From Endozoicomonas euniceicola (lineage in GTDB: Bacteria > Pseudomonadota > Gammaproteobacteria > Pseudomonadales > Endozoicomonadaceae), in assembly GCF_025562755.1 (NCBI RefSeq), contig NZ_CP103300.1, forward strand, positions 2,860,001-2,912,500: a DNA stretch of 52,500 nucleotides, given 5' to 3'. The stretch's first letter is position 1. Each line of letters opens with the position of its first letter. Below the pieces are notes generated by a model. That model was given only the letters and a program-made list of their open reading frames with translations, did not search any database and had not been told where the DNA came from. Positions 18,142 to 26,479 of the stretch are shown here, one piece after another. A program made the translations under genes and the position numbers.

Positions 18142-19602
18142 TCAGGATGAGCAGCTGATTTCCAGCTTTTTGCCCCAGTCCGGTGGGGCAGCGGCAAAGT
18201 GTTCAGATTCCGGATGCTCATCGTAAGGGGATTCGAGCACACTCAGTAACTCTTCTATGGGTTTGTAGTTGCCCTGTTCGGCCTGCTCAATGGTTTGTTG
18301 CGCCAGGTAGTTTCTGAGAATAAATTTGGGGTTCACCTGTCGCATGGCCTGACTGCGGGCAGGGTTATCCGTCAGGTTACGTTTCAGACGTTCAGCATAA
18401 GTGCTCAGCCAGCGCAGTAAGGGTTCCTGTTGTAACGTCTGAAGGTAATCAGGAAGCGGGGTGTCAGGAGCAAAATAGCACAAAGCCCTGAAAAACAGGG
18501 TGTAATCGCAATGTTCGTTTTGCAGCAGTTGCAGAAGGCTTTTGATCAGCTCCGGGTCTTCGTCTTCAACCAGGGTTAAGCCAAGCTTTCTGGTCATCAG
18601 CCTGGTGTAATGGCTGGAGTAGAGTTGTGGGTATTGATCGATAATGGTTTGCAAAGGTTCGGTCTCATCAATCAGCGGTAGTAGTGCCTGAGCCAGTCGG
18701 CCGCAGTTCCAGTAGCTGATATCCGGTTGCTGGCTGAAGGCGTAGCGGCCGGAGTAGTCGGAATGGTTGCAGATATAGTTCCAGTCAAAATCATCCTGAA
18801 AACCAAACGGGCCGTAGTCAAAGGTTTCACCCAGAATGCTCATGTTATCGGTGTTCATAACGCCGTGGGCAAACCCGGCCGCCTGCCAGTGGGCCACCAT
18901 CAGGGCGGTTTTCGAAATGACTTCCTGAAACAACAGAAGGTATTTGTCGCTGTCATTAACCAGCTGCGGGAAGTATTGCCCGATGGTGTAATCGGCAAGC
19001 GCCTTCAGCAGATCATGCTGTCTGGTGTAATAAAAATATTCAAAGTGTCCAAAGCGGATATGGGTTCTGGCTAACCGCAAAAGGGTTGAACCCCTTTCTT
19101 CGGTTTCCCGGTAAACCGGGGTATCGCTGGTGGTGACGCACAAGGCCCGGGTGGTGGGTATGCCCAGGTGTTGCATGGCTTCAGAGCATAAAAACTCCCG
19201 GATGCAGGAACGCAGTACCGCCCTGCCATCGCCAAAGCGTGAATAAGGTGTGGTGCCGGAACCTTTCAGATACAGATCCCAATTTTCCTGCTGAGCTGTT
19301 TGAACTTCTCCGAGCAGTAACCCTCTGCCATCCCCTAACTGTGGATTATAGGAACCGAACTGATGACCGGAATAGACCATTGCCAGAGTCGCAAATGACG
19401 GACAGGTGTCGTTGCCGGAGGTGATTTCACACAGCTGATTAAGGCTGGTACAGCTTGTGTCAAGTTCTATCAGGTCAGCTGCAGGCTGACTGATACAGAC
19501 CAGCCTGGGGTTTGTTAAGGGGTTAGCACTCTGTCGTGTATAAAACGCTTCAGGCAGCTGTGAAAAACTGTTTCTGAATTTTAGCTGGTTCAGAGTCGTC
19601 AT
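18142..19602 (-). CDS. selO: Protein adenylyltransferase SelO (YdiU)
   Basis: 486 aa, the usual length. Pseudokinase-fold AMPylase that transfers AMP from ATP to Ser/Thr/Tyr of target proteins, linked to redox homeostasis. Diagnostic blocks: YSGHQFGSYNPQLGDGRG (near residues 77-94), KGSGTTPYSRFGDGRAVLRS, RTHIRFGHFEYF and HGVMNTDNMSILGETFDYGPFGF with metal-binding Asn/Asp. The C-terminus ends in SCSS: the conserved redox Cys in the position occupied by selenocysteine in animal SelO. Same strand as yggX (60 bp) and as the serpin-like gene upstream. Confidence 0.96.
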   Translation of the reverse strand: MTTLNQLKFRNSFSQLPEAFYTRQSANPLTNPRLVCISQPAADLIELDTSCTSLNQLCEITSGNDTCPSFATLAMVYSGHQFGSYNPQLGDGRGLLLGEVQTAQQENWDLYLKGSGTTPYSRFGDGRAVLRSCIREFLCSEAMQHLGIPTTRALCVTTSDTPVYRETEERGSTLLRLARTHIRFGHFEYFYYTRQHDLLKALADYTIGQYFPQLVNDSDKYLLLFQEVISKTALMVAHWQAAGFAHGVMNTDNMSILGETFDYGPFGFQDDFDWNYICNHSDYSGRYAFSQQPDISYWNCGRLAQALLPLIDETEPLQTIIDQYPQLYSSHYTRLMTRKLGLTLVEDEDPELIKSLLQLLQNEHCDYTLFFRALCYFAPDTPLPDYLQTLQQEPLLRWLSTYAERLKRNLTDNPARSQAMRQVNPKFILRNYLAQQTIEQAEQGNYKPIEELLSVLESPYDEHPESEHFAAAPPDWGKKLEISCSS

Positions 19603-19613
19603 AGTGGCTGTAT

Positions 19614-20981
19614 TTACTGCTGAAGTACATCCATTACAGATGAATCGGTTATATCGGCGAACGCATAAATCATTCCTTTTTTATCAATAATCAATAAAGC
19701 AAACCCTCTGTTAAAGTGTATTTTTTTTTCTGCTGAGTAGTGCGGTTGTCTTCTTTGGCAAGAGGCAAGAGAAGCTTCTTCCTGAACTCGCAGCACAATG
19801 CTCTGTGATACAACAACCGAACCAGCGGTTGCTTCCCCGGCTGTGGAAGTTGCCTGACCGCTCTTGAAAAGCTCTCCGGGGAAGCTCTCTGTCAAGGGAA
19901 GGATGCCGCTGGAGCTTACCTGAAACGAAGGCATGGCTATAGTCATTGTGGTCTCTTCCAGCGAATCCAGCAAGTTTCTCACTATTTCTGCATTCAGTGC
20001 ACTCACACCTGTTCTGTAGGGAGGCAGAATGGCCACTACTCTGAGCTCTGATCCTTGATGGTGAGGAAAGGCCACCATTTGCCATGAGCGCTGAGGAACT
20101 CTTGTAGCGTTAACGTTTTCTGCCTGAAGACTGTATTGTACCGGTACGCCCATGGCCTCCATAAATCTCACGTTTTCAGTATCGCCGAAAGTGTTTCTTG
20201 AGATATGTATATTTGGGAATGCCCATTGAGCATCAAACGTAATAACACTATGCAAACCGGGCGTAGCTGTATGCAGAATGTCGTCATCAGAAATGACAGG
20301 GGAGGCTGTATTTGGAAAACTTTCCCTGAGAAAATTTGGTATCTGTTCTGGTACTTCTGGGTCAGGTTCGGTATTCAGATAATCCGCATCCCGATGACTA
20401 ACAGTGAATCCCGCACTTTCTCTTGTCATATCAGCAATATTGCTACGGTTTGGAAGTTCTAAACTAGAGTATTCTTCTATTGTTTCTCGATCCATGCCCC
20501 CCAATAACTCCAAACCGTTAAGAGCTACTATAGGGGAAAATATCTGGTTACCTGCCCAAGGGTCTGTATTTGAGAGCTGGCCTCTGATGGGGAAAGTAAA
20601 GGTCAGGATATCTGTTTTTGCTGGTGCCATTGCCTGTGTTTCCACGGCTGTCTCACTGGTTATTGCCTGCCTTTCTGTCTCTGTTGTAACTGATTCGCCT
20701 GAGGTATAAGAAAGGTAGTATAACGCACCGTTTCCACAGGTTGGGCAGCAGAAGGTCTCTTGCCCTTGCAGTTCAACAATCTGTTCTCTGGAAATAGGAT
20801 AAGGTAGATCGCACGTGGTGCATCGGAGAATGGTATTGAGGCCAGGTTCAATCAAGTTAATGGTATCAATGGAATAAACATTCGCTTGAAAAAAAAATAA
20901 CCCCAGTAAAAAAGTTGTGACTTTAGCCGGGAAAATTCTGGAAAATAATGCCTTAAAGACTGACTTATTCTTCGGTTTCAT
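19614..20981 (-). CDS. Serpin-like secreted protein with N-terminal zinc ribbon
   Basis: 455 aa. N-terminal hydrophobic export segment (TTFLLGLFFFQANVYS, residues 22-37), then a CTTC...CPTC pair (Cys54/57 and 79/82) of zinc-ribbon type, then a low-complexity linker to ~120. From ~125 the order of motifs follows the serpin fold: NQIFSPIVALNGLELLGG (145-162, the N-F-SP-S-LA helix B region), ITFDAQWAFPN (s3A/breach Trp region) and QMVAFPHHQGSELRVVAILP (s2B/s3B). Then MTIAMPSFQVSSSGILPL (the LPKF motif) and SVVVSQSIVLRVQEEAS (s5A and hinge). It closes with HFNRGFALLIIDKKGMIYAFADITD, the terminal F-HPF-F-I...G. The reactive-centre loop would be ~401-423, about two residues shorter than in antitrypsin, with hinge EEASLAS and basic QRRQ. 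Possibly a protease inhibitor; inhibitory activity is not certain because hinge residues are atypical. Gene lies 11 bp upstream of selO. Confidence 0.75.
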   Translation of the reverse strand: MKPKNKSVFKALFSRIFPAKVTTFLLGLFFFQANVYSIDTINLIEPGLNTILRCTTCDLPYPISREQIVELQGQETFCCPTCGNGALYYLSYTSGESVTTETERQAITSETAVETQAMAPAKTDILTFTFPIRGQLSNTDPWAGNQIFSPIVALNGLELLGGMDRETIEEYSSLELPNRSNIADMTRESAGFTVSHRDADYLNTEPDPEVPEQIPNFLRESFPNTASPVISDDDILHTATPGLHSVITFDAQWAFPNIHISRNTFGDTENVRFMEAMGVPVQYSLQAENVNATRVPQRSWQMVAFPHHQGSELRVVAILPPYRTGVSALNAEIVRNLLDSLEETTMTIAMPSFQVSSSGILPLTESFPGELFKSGQATSTAGEATAGSVVVSQSIVLRVQEEASLASCQRRQPHYSAEKKIHFNRGFALLIIDKKGMIYAFADITDSSVMDVLQQ

Positions 20982-21098
20982 GGTGTTACCCGGATTGTGC
21001 TGTTGTTTTTAAATGAGGTCGAAGTAAAGACCAGAAAAGCCGGTTATACCAATATCGATAATGGTTGCCGCTCCCCCTGACTCTTTTGGCCAGAAAGT

Positions 21099-22184
21099 TC
21101 AGAGGCTCTGTTTTATTTTTTTCAGGAGTTTACTGACCGGTGCTGCCAGTCCCAGCTGAGAAGGGGTGTCGGGCTGAAACCAGTGCCAGTGGTCGCTTTC
21201 CTGAACCTGACAGGAGTGAAGTTGAGTCGTATCGGCAAAGGTTTTTACCGGTGTAATATCCAGGTGGTAGTGACTGAAAGTATGGCGGAAACTGTCCCAC
21301 TCTTCGAACTCGCTGATGTTGATGCCAGTCTGTTGCAGAGTTTTTTCTCGCAGGCTGTCTTCTGATAAATCGCCATTGACCTGGATTTCCGGAAACCCCC
21401 ACAACCCTCCCCATATCCCCGTGGGTGGACGCTTTTCCAGCAGAACTTCGCCATTCTGATTGATGATCATCAACATTTTTACGGCTCGTTCTGGCTTGTC
21501 TTTTTTGGGTTTTGCGCCGGGAAAGCGTGTTTCTTCACCAAGCTGGTGGGCGATGCAGGAGTCTTTCAGAGGGCAGATCAGGCAGGTCGGCTTGCTGCGG
21601 GTGCAGACCATTGCGCCCAGGTCCATCATTGCCTGTGTGTAATCAGCCCCCTGTTTTCGGGGCGTGTACTCCTCTGCAATCGTCCACAGTTGTCTGGCAA
21701 CGGCTGACTGCCCTGGCCAGCCCTCAATCGCCCGGTATCTTGCCAGTACCCGCTTTACATTGCCGTCAAGAATCGGTGCCCGAATGTTCATACTGATAGA
21801 GGCAATGGCCCCGGCTGTTGAACGACCAATGCCCGGTAGTTGTTCCAGCGCTTCTACCGACTGCGGAAATTCTCCGGCATGATTTTCCATAACCATTCTG
21901 GCAGCTTTGTGCAGGTTTCTTGCCCTGCTGTAATAGCCTAGTCCGCTCCAGTGATGTAATACATCGTCTTCCGCCGCGTTGGCCAGATCGGCAACACCTG
22001 GAAAGCTGGCCATAAATTTTTCGAAGTAGGGGATAACGGTCGTCACCTGGGTTTGTTGTAGCATGATTTCACTGATCCAGACACGATAGGGCGTAATATC
22101 CTGCTGCCACGGAAGATGTTTACGTCCGTGCTGGTCAAACCATTTCAGAACCTGTTGGCTGAATGTTTTATCGTTGTGAGTCAT
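21099..22184 (-). CDS. mutY: A/G-specific adenine glycosylase MutY
   Basis: 361 aa. Removes adenine mispaired with 8-oxoguanine. Helix-hairpin-helix and catalytic region: SEIMLQQTQV near residue 37 (catalytic Glu), LPGIGRSTAGAIASI, and ILDGNVKRVLAR with the catalytic Asp. Iron-sulfur motif C-x6-C-x2-C-x5-C in CTRSKPTCLICPLKDSC. The C-terminal third is the NUDIX-like 8-oxoG recognition domain (LLEKRPPTGIWGGLWGFPE). Length and motifs are complete. First gene of the minus-strand run mutY, serpin-like, selO, yggX. Promoter expected in 22185-22300. Confidence 0.97.
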   Translation of the reverse strand: MTHNDKTFSQQVLKWFDQHGRKHLPWQQDITPYRVWISEIMLQQTQVTTVIPYFEKFMASFPGVADLANAAEDDVLHHWSGLGYYSRARNLHKAARMVMENHAGEFPQSVEALEQLPGIGRSTAGAIASISMNIRAPILDGNVKRVLARYRAIEGWPGQSAVARQLWTIAEEYTPRKQGADYTQAMMDLGAMVCTRSKPTCLICPLKDSCIAHQLGEETRFPGAKPKKDKPERAVKMLMIINQNGEVLLEKRPPTGIWGGLWGFPEIQVNGDLSEDSLREKTLQQTGINISEFEEWDSFRHTFSHYHLDITPVKTFADTTQLHSCQVQESDHWHWFQPDTPSQLGLAAPVSKLLKKIKQSL

Positions 22185-22234
22185 TTTGGTTGAGTATTGG
22201 AATTGTCAGGAGCATTATGGCGTTAGAGGAGTGT

Positions 22235-22263
22235 AGCTGCCAATCCGTTTAGCATTGGCAGCT
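22235..22263. repeat. Perfect inverted repeat in the mutY/mgtE divergent region
   Basis: AGCTGCCAAT and ATTGGCAGCT form a 10-bp stem around a 9-base loop, 51 bp upstream of mutY and far upstream of the mgtE-like gene. Could be an operator or part of the mutY leader; no regulator is identified. Confidence 0.45.
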
Positions 22264-22332
22264 GCGCTATAAGGCATAGCAAAATGCTATTGCCACTAAT
22301 AATAACTAAATGTATGCTCTCCGCCGCATACT

Positions 22333-22338
22333 TATAAT
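22333..22338 (+). promoter_or_regulatory. Putative -10 box for the MgtE-like gene
   Basis: A perfect TATAAT stands 208 bp before the start codon in the 361-bp divergent region. No convincing -35 box at 16-18 bp spacing. If used, it gives a leader of about 200 nt that includes the competing hairpins at 22403-22445. Confidence 0.35.
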
Positions 22339-22402
22339 CTGGAAATATTTATGGAAACCGATCAACCCCCGAGTAGAAAGGTAAGTCGTGATGTAACGCT
22401 CT

Positions 22403-22445
22403 GACGGTTTTCTGTGTCTCTTCGCCGAAACCGTCCGGGTTTCGG
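22403..22445 (+). promoter_or_regulatory. Leader with two mutually exclusive hairpins upstream of MgtE-like gene
   Basis: GACGGTTT (22403-22410) can pair with AAACCGTC (22428-22435). Alternatively CCGAAACC (22425-22432) can pair with GGTTTCGG (22438-22445). The two stems share bases 22428-22432, so they exclude one another, an arrangement seen in attenuators and riboswitch expression platforms. No T run follows the second stem, so any control might be translational or Rho-linked. No known Mg2+ riboswitch class is recognised. Confidence 0.4.
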
Positions 22446-22545
22446 TTCTGCTGGTTTAATCCTCTCCGAAATATCACTTCTTACACACTCCGATAACAAG
22501 TAGTTAAAAAACAATCGACGTATATATTGCGCCTGGAGGATTACC

Positions 22546-23406
22546 ATGGCGGTTGCTGATATGGCTGTTACAGACCTGCATCTTGTAAGTGTAAGTGTAA
22601 GTGAAAGTGAGTTTGATACTGCTCAGGCTATTGCCTTTATGCGGTTTCTCAGTCTTAAAGAGAAGGCTGAGTTTATTATTGGTTTAACCCTGAGTCAGGC
22701 GAATGATGTGTTGTCAGGGTGCCCATTGCGGGAAGTTCAGGATATTCTGGAACTGCTGGAAGATTCGGAGCACGAAGTTCGCGCCAGGCAGATCAGTATG
22801 GGCCTGGGCTTGATCAGCAGTGAAGTTGAACCTGTCGGTGAATACCTTGATAACGGTGTGATGTCTCACGTGCGTGAGCGCATTGGCTGGATTATTGGTC
22901 TGGCGTTGATGGGTATTGTCTCCGGACTGATTATTGCGCGTTACGAAGATGCCCTGAGTTCAATGGTGTTGCTGGCAGTTTATATGCCAGTGGTTGCGGC
23001 TGCAGGCGGTAACACGGGTTCTCAGGCAGCGACGCTGGTGGTACGCGCGCTGGCAACCGGCGATATCGGTATGAATGACTGGGCCAGAGTGGTCTGGAAA
23101 GAGTTTCGGGTTGCCTGCTTTATTTCCATGGTGCTGGCACTGGTGATTGGGGCCCGGGTTGTTATGTTCAGTGGTGGCAGTGTCTTGCCGGAAGGTATTT
23201 CTTTGCAGATGGTGGCGTTTGCCATTGGTCTGGCGATTTCCATGCAGGTGATTATGTCCACCACCCTGGGTGGTGTTCTACCTCTGATTGCCAGGGCTTT
23301 CCGTCTTGATCCGGCGGTTCTTGTGAGCCCGGTTCTGGCCTCGGTGGTTGATATTACCGGTATGCTGATTTACTTCTTTACGGTGACGCAGTTGCTGGGG
23401 ATTTAA
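22546..23406 (+). CDS. MgtE-type Mg2+/divalent cation channel without CBS domains
   Basis: 286 aa. Start ATG with ggagg upstream. Residues 25-85 are a short helical N domain (AFMRFLSLKEKAEFIIGLTLSQANDVLSGCPLREVQDILELLED), then five transmembrane helices from ~110. The MgtE family signature AAGGNTGSQAATLVVRALATGDI (~149-171) forms the pore region, and LDPAVLVSPVLASVVDITGMLIYF (~250-273) matches the final helix with its conserved Asp. Canonical MgtE (about 450 aa) has a complete N domain plus two CBS domains that gate on Mg2+; those CBS domains are missing. Its 3' end overlaps the convergent ZnuB-like gene by 29 bp. Confidence 0.88.
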   Translation: MAVADMAVTDLHLVSVSVSESEFDTAQAIAFMRFLSLKEKAEFIIGLTLSQANDVLSGCPLREVQDILELLEDSEHEVRARQISMGLGLISSEVEPVGEYLDNGVMSHVRERIGWIIGLALMGIVSGLIIARYEDALSSMVLLAVYMPVVAAAGGNTGSQAATLVVRALATGDIGMNDWARVVWKEFRVACFISMVLALVIGARVVMFSGGSVLPEGISLQMVAFAIGLAISMQVIMSTTLGGVLPLIARAFRLDPAVLVSPVLASVVDITGMLIYFFTVTQLLGI

Positions 23407-24187
23407 CTATCACCCGGAATAATGCACACGCCACCGCCATCATCACCACGATGGACGCTCCTCCCGGATAGTCGAACAGGCTGGACAACATCAGGCCTGT
23501 TCCTATCCCGATAATGCCCAGGCTATAGCCTGTTATCCAAGACTTGATTCCCACCCTTCCCGAGATCGCCAGCGCGGGCATAATCAGGGTAGTGAATACC
23601 AGATAAACCCCTGACAGTTTCACCGACATTGTGATCAGGATGGCAAAGACCGGGTAGAATAGTTTACCTGCCAGCAAGCGTGGCATCACCAACAAACCCG
23701 CTAACAAAGCCAGTGTTGCCAGTCCGGGGATTTGCAGGTCTGACCACTGTATCCAGAGCAGTCTGCCCCCCAGGGTGTCGGAGATATGCTCGGCTCCATG
23801 CGGGTCGCTGGCAAGGACAAGCAGTATGCACGCCGCTGCCAGAATATAAATACAGCCGATGATCGCTTCCAGCTCCGTGGCAGCATGACGGGACAGTTTT
23901 GATATAAGACATGCGCCAGCTATTGAGAAAACAAACGGCATAACCGTTTCCAGCCCATTCTTAAAGGTTTCCTGTAAATGGTTATGGGAGCTCTCCAGTG
24001 CTTTATTCATGATGTGAGCAATGACAGCCCCCATGGCGGCAATTTGGGCCACAGCCAGATCCATAAAGACAATGCCTCTGTTCAGCACCTGTCGTCCAAG
24101 AATCAGATGGCTGATCAGTATCAGAACACCACCACAGAATGATGGCAGCAGTATGGTCACAAGACTGATATCAACCATTGCTTTCAA
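23378..24187 (-). CDS. ZnuB-like metal ABC transporter permease
   Basis: 269 aa, ABC-3 family integral membrane protein with about eight helices. Conserved landmarks: the opening LLPSFCGGVLILISHLILGRQVLNRGIVFMDLAVAQIAAMGAVIA, and GGRLLWIQWSDL. The closing VKLSGVYLVFTTLIMPA is the family's (V/K)-x-x-G-x-(L/I)-(L/V) signature. Permease for Zn2+ or Mn2+ uptake. ATG 24187 overlaps the end of the binding-protein gene by 17 bp; a second ATG at 24178 is equally possible. The ATPase gene normally found in such operons is absent here. Confidence 0.85.
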   Translation of the reverse strand: MKAMVDISLVTILLPSFCGGVLILISHLILGRQVLNRGIVFMDLAVAQIAAMGAVIAHIMNKALESSHNHLQETFKNGLETVMPFVFSIAGACLISKLSRHAATELEAIIGCIYILAAACILLVLASDPHGAEHISDTLGGRLLWIQWSDLQIPGLATLALLAGLLVMPRLLAGKLFYPVFAILITMSVKLSGVYLVFTTLIMPALAISGRVGIKSWITGYSLGIIGIGTGLMLSSLFDYPGGASIVVMMAVACALFRVIVKSPATASP

Positions 24188-25145
24188 TAGCCTTCAGTAG
24201 TTTATCAATCAGATCATCATAGAGTGTTGTCAGAGCCTGGCTCTTGTTATTGTCATTGACCGACATGGGCAGCTTAATGGCGGGCACGCCGATCTGTTTA
24301 CTCAGCCATTCTGCTCCGCTTTTATCCTGATACGAGGCATAAACGACAGCATCCACTCGTGTGTTTTTAGCCAGATTCAAGAGTCTGGACAAATGCTTGC
24401 TGGACGGTGGCAGCCCCGGTTTGGGTTCAAGGTCGCCTACCATGGATATGCCTAACCACTGAAACAGGTACTCGAAGCTGGTATGGTAAGCGACCACCTG
24501 CATGCCCTTCAGGGGGGTGGCTTCCTGTTCCCACTTCCGGATATTTCTCTGCCACTGCTCATCAAATTGTTCAATGTTCTTCCTGTAAGACTCCCTGTGA
24601 TCCGGATCGATTTTTGCCATTCGTTCTGCCAGAGCATTGGCAACGGTCATTAAGCGATAGGGATCAAGATGAAAATGTGGGTTTCCTTCAGGGTGAACAT
24701 CGCCCATGGTGGGATTAACGTTTTTGAGTTTGCCAATGGTATCTATCTGCTCAGCCGCGTAGAACATACCGTCTTTGCCGTTTTGAACCCGGGCATTGGC
24801 TGATTTCATTTGCAGCAGGGGAAGCCAGCCCACTTCGAGACCCGCTCCGGAGCAGATGGCCAGATCGGCACTGCGCATTTTGGCAATCAGCCCCGGTCTT
24901 GCCTCTATGTGATGAGGGTCCTGGAGTGCGGAGGTGGCACTGTAAACGTTACTGTGGGGGGCAATCTGTTCTGCCAGGGCTTTCCATTCGGGTTCACAGG
25001 TCAGAATATTTAACGCCCTGGCTTCAGGAATAAAGGTCAGGACAGGAATTATTCCCAGCGTAAGAAGTAACCAGCGACAGTCCTCATTGTTAAAAAAGAG
25101 GCTAAAAAAGGGGTTAAAAAGGGTGTTAAAACTGATGCGCATCAT
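24171..25145 (-). CDS. ZnuA-like periplasmic metal-binding protein
   Basis: 324 aa, cluster A-I (TroA/ZnuA) fold. Long N-region then hydrophobic export segment LLLTLGIIPVLTFIPEARA (26-44). Candidate metal ligands: His78/His79 in DPHHIEARP, His157/His159 in NPHFHLDP and His221 in VVAYHTSFEYLFQW. A C-terminal Asp/Glu in SYQDKSGAEWL completes the usual set. There is no long His-rich loop between the first and second ligand; the His-rich segment of this operon is instead in the outer-membrane protein. Overlaps its neighbours by 20 bp (upstream) and 17 bp (downstream), so the three genes are translationally coupled. Zinc is the likely substrate because of the Zur-like box upstream. Confidence 0.86.
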   Translation of the reverse strand: MMRISFNTLFNPFFSLFFNNEDCRWLLLTLGIIPVLTFIPEARALNILTCEPEWKALAEQIAPHSNVYSATSALQDPHHIEARPGLIAKMRSADLAICSGAGLEVGWLPLLQMKSANARVQNGKDGMFYAAEQIDTIGKLKNVNPTMGDVHPEGNPHFHLDPYRLMTVANALAERMAKIDPDHRESYRKNIEQFDEQWQRNIRKWEQEATPLKGMQVVAYHTSFEYLFQWLGISMVGDLEPKPGLPPSSKHLSRLLNLAKNTRVDAVVYASYQDKSGAEWLSKQIGVPAIKLPMSVNDNNKSQALTTLYDDLIDKLLKAIESNG

Positions 25146-26442
25146 GAGCCCCTAAAGACATTACATATTGCAGAGTGATGATGTTGTCGTTGATGTGTCC
25201 CAGGCCTTTGCCTTTCTGGTGTGTCCATTGCAGGCGCAGGGTGGAGAAATGGCTGTGACTCCATGACAGCATCAACTCTGTTTCCTTTAGTGAGTGTTTG
25301 TGATGGTGGTCGTCTTCAACCTTTAAACCGTTAAATTCCCCATAACGAACACCAGTCGCCCACTGTGGCGCAAACTGATAGACGCTGCTCAGATACCAGC
25401 CGTCGTGTTTGTCATCGGTGCTTTTGATGGTTTTGTTATCAGTAATATTTCTTGCCTGAAGGTATTCGGCGGACAGGCTCAGATGGCGGTATTTGTAATT
25501 CCCTTCAGGAGCCCATTTCCAGACAGCTTCCACACCATAAAGGTCTTTGCCTGTGTAAGAGGCTTTGTGGCAGTGATGGTGATCATGGCCGTGATGCGGG
25601 TTTCCACCTGCGTGCGGATGTTCATGATGAGCGTCGTGATGGTGTTCTTCATGATGGTGATCATGCTCATGATGTTTATCATCCTCATGCTTATGATGTT
25701 CATCATCATCGTGCTTGTGATGATCGTGTTGATGATGTTCTGTCGGACGACTCCAGGGGCTGGTTCCATTTTCATTATGAAGATAGTTGAAACCAATCTG
25801 CCAGCTGTGCTCATGATTGAAGTCGCCACCGATCTTGGTGAAAAAGTTATATACCCCGACTGAATTCGGATCTTTGATGTTATTCGCCCGCAGTTTTTTG
25901 CCGCTGAAAGCTTCAGCCCCAATGTTCCAGTATATGTCTGTGGGCATGAGGTAACTGACTCGTACGCCATCATCGAAATAATGAGAACCTAACAGGGCAC
26001 GATAAACCGCCGGACGTTCTGTGAACGAATCCGTGTGGGTATGCTGGCTGTTAAGATAACCGAAGTCAGACAGAAAACGACCCGCCCTGGCGGAAAGCCC
26101 TCCGGGCAGTGTCAGGGTCTGGATAAAGGCTTCTTCCGCTTCTAGTTCCGTTTTGCTGTCATGGGTATGGAGGACAGCGGTTAATTTTCCAAAGAAAAGG
26201 TCGTCGATTGGGGAGCTGATACTCAGTTCAACGTGACCGAGTCCAAAACCTTTGTCGGTTTCGCTGAGGGCACTCTTTTCAGACTTGTAATGACCATCAA
26301 GTATCAAGCTGTAGTTTGGGTTGAAGTCCATGGCGTTAGAGGTTGAAAGGTAGCCAAGAAAGACGGCTAGAGAGAGGTTTTTTTTAGTGATACACCGGTT
26401 ATTCACTGCGGTTTGCTCTATGTGAAGTTGTTGTTGGAGCAC
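25126..26442 (-). CDS. Histidine-rich outer-membrane beta-barrel protein of a Zur-type zinc operon
   Basis: Up to 438 aa. The start is uncertain: GTG 26442, or GTG 26406, which places the signal peptide (KKNLSLAVFLGYLSTSNA) at the very N-terminus. The mature part has alternating amphipathic strands typical of a beta-barrel (ARAGRFLSDFGYLNSQHTH, VRVSYLMPTDIYWNIGAEAFSG, LRLQWTHQKGKGLGHINDN...LQYVMSLG). Between residues ~236 and 292 lies an extracellular-loop-like insertion dominated by His with Asp/Glu, only one Cys, ideally suited to capture Zn2+. No TonB box or plug domain is seen, so this is not a ZnuD-type receptor. First gene of the operon with znuA- and znuB-like genes, 15 bp from a Zur-type box. 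Confidence 0.75.
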   Translation of the reverse strand: MLQQQLHIEQTAVNNRCITKKNLSLAVFLGYLSTSNAMDFNPNYSLILDGHYKSEKSALSETDKGFGLGHVELSISSPIDDLFFGKLTAVLHTHDSKTELEAEEAFIQTLTLPGGLSARAGRFLSDFGYLNSQHTHTDSFTERPAVYRALLGSHYFDDGVRVSYLMPTDIYWNIGAEAFSGKKLRANNIKDPNSVGVYNFFTKIGGDFNHEHSWQIGFNYLHNENGTSPWSRPTEHHQHDHHKHDDDEHHKHEDDKHHEHDHHHEEHHHDAHHEHPHAGGNPHHGHDHHHCHKASYTGKDLYGVEAVWKWAPEGNYKYRHLSLSAEYLQARNITDNKTIKSTDDKHDGWYLSSVYQFAPQWATGVRYGEFNGLKVEDDHHHKHSLKETELMLSWSHSHFSTLRLQWTHQKGKGLGHINDNIITLQYVMSLGAHDAHQF

Positions 26443-26456
26443 AAGGCTTATGCAGT

Positions 26457-26479
26457 GTTTTGTTATAGTATAACGTTCC
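26457..26479 (-). promoter_or_regulatory. Zur-box-like operator
   Basis: The core TGTTATAGTATAACG closely fits the gammaproteobacterial Zur consensus (TGTTATANTATAACA), centred on 26468. It ends 15 bp upstream of the GTG start at 26442 and lies ~85 bp upstream of the divergent ADP-ribosyltransferase gene. By family knowledge, Zn-bound Zur would repress the operon when zinc is sufficient. A less convincing Fur-like A/T palindrome (gaatattattcttattc) follows at about 26498-26515. Confidence 0.75.

Noticed and set aside
25600..25750. Short repeated motifs (catgatgttcat-type) that might suggest a CRISPR or satellite array
   Set aside because: Units are irregular, without spacers, and are explained by His/Asp codons of the outer-membrane protein. 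No CRISPR array was found anywhere in the window.
25452..25863. Plus-strand frames rich in Val/Met or Asp/His opposite the His-rich segment
   Set aside because: They are reverse-strand readings of the CAT/CAC-rich His tract.
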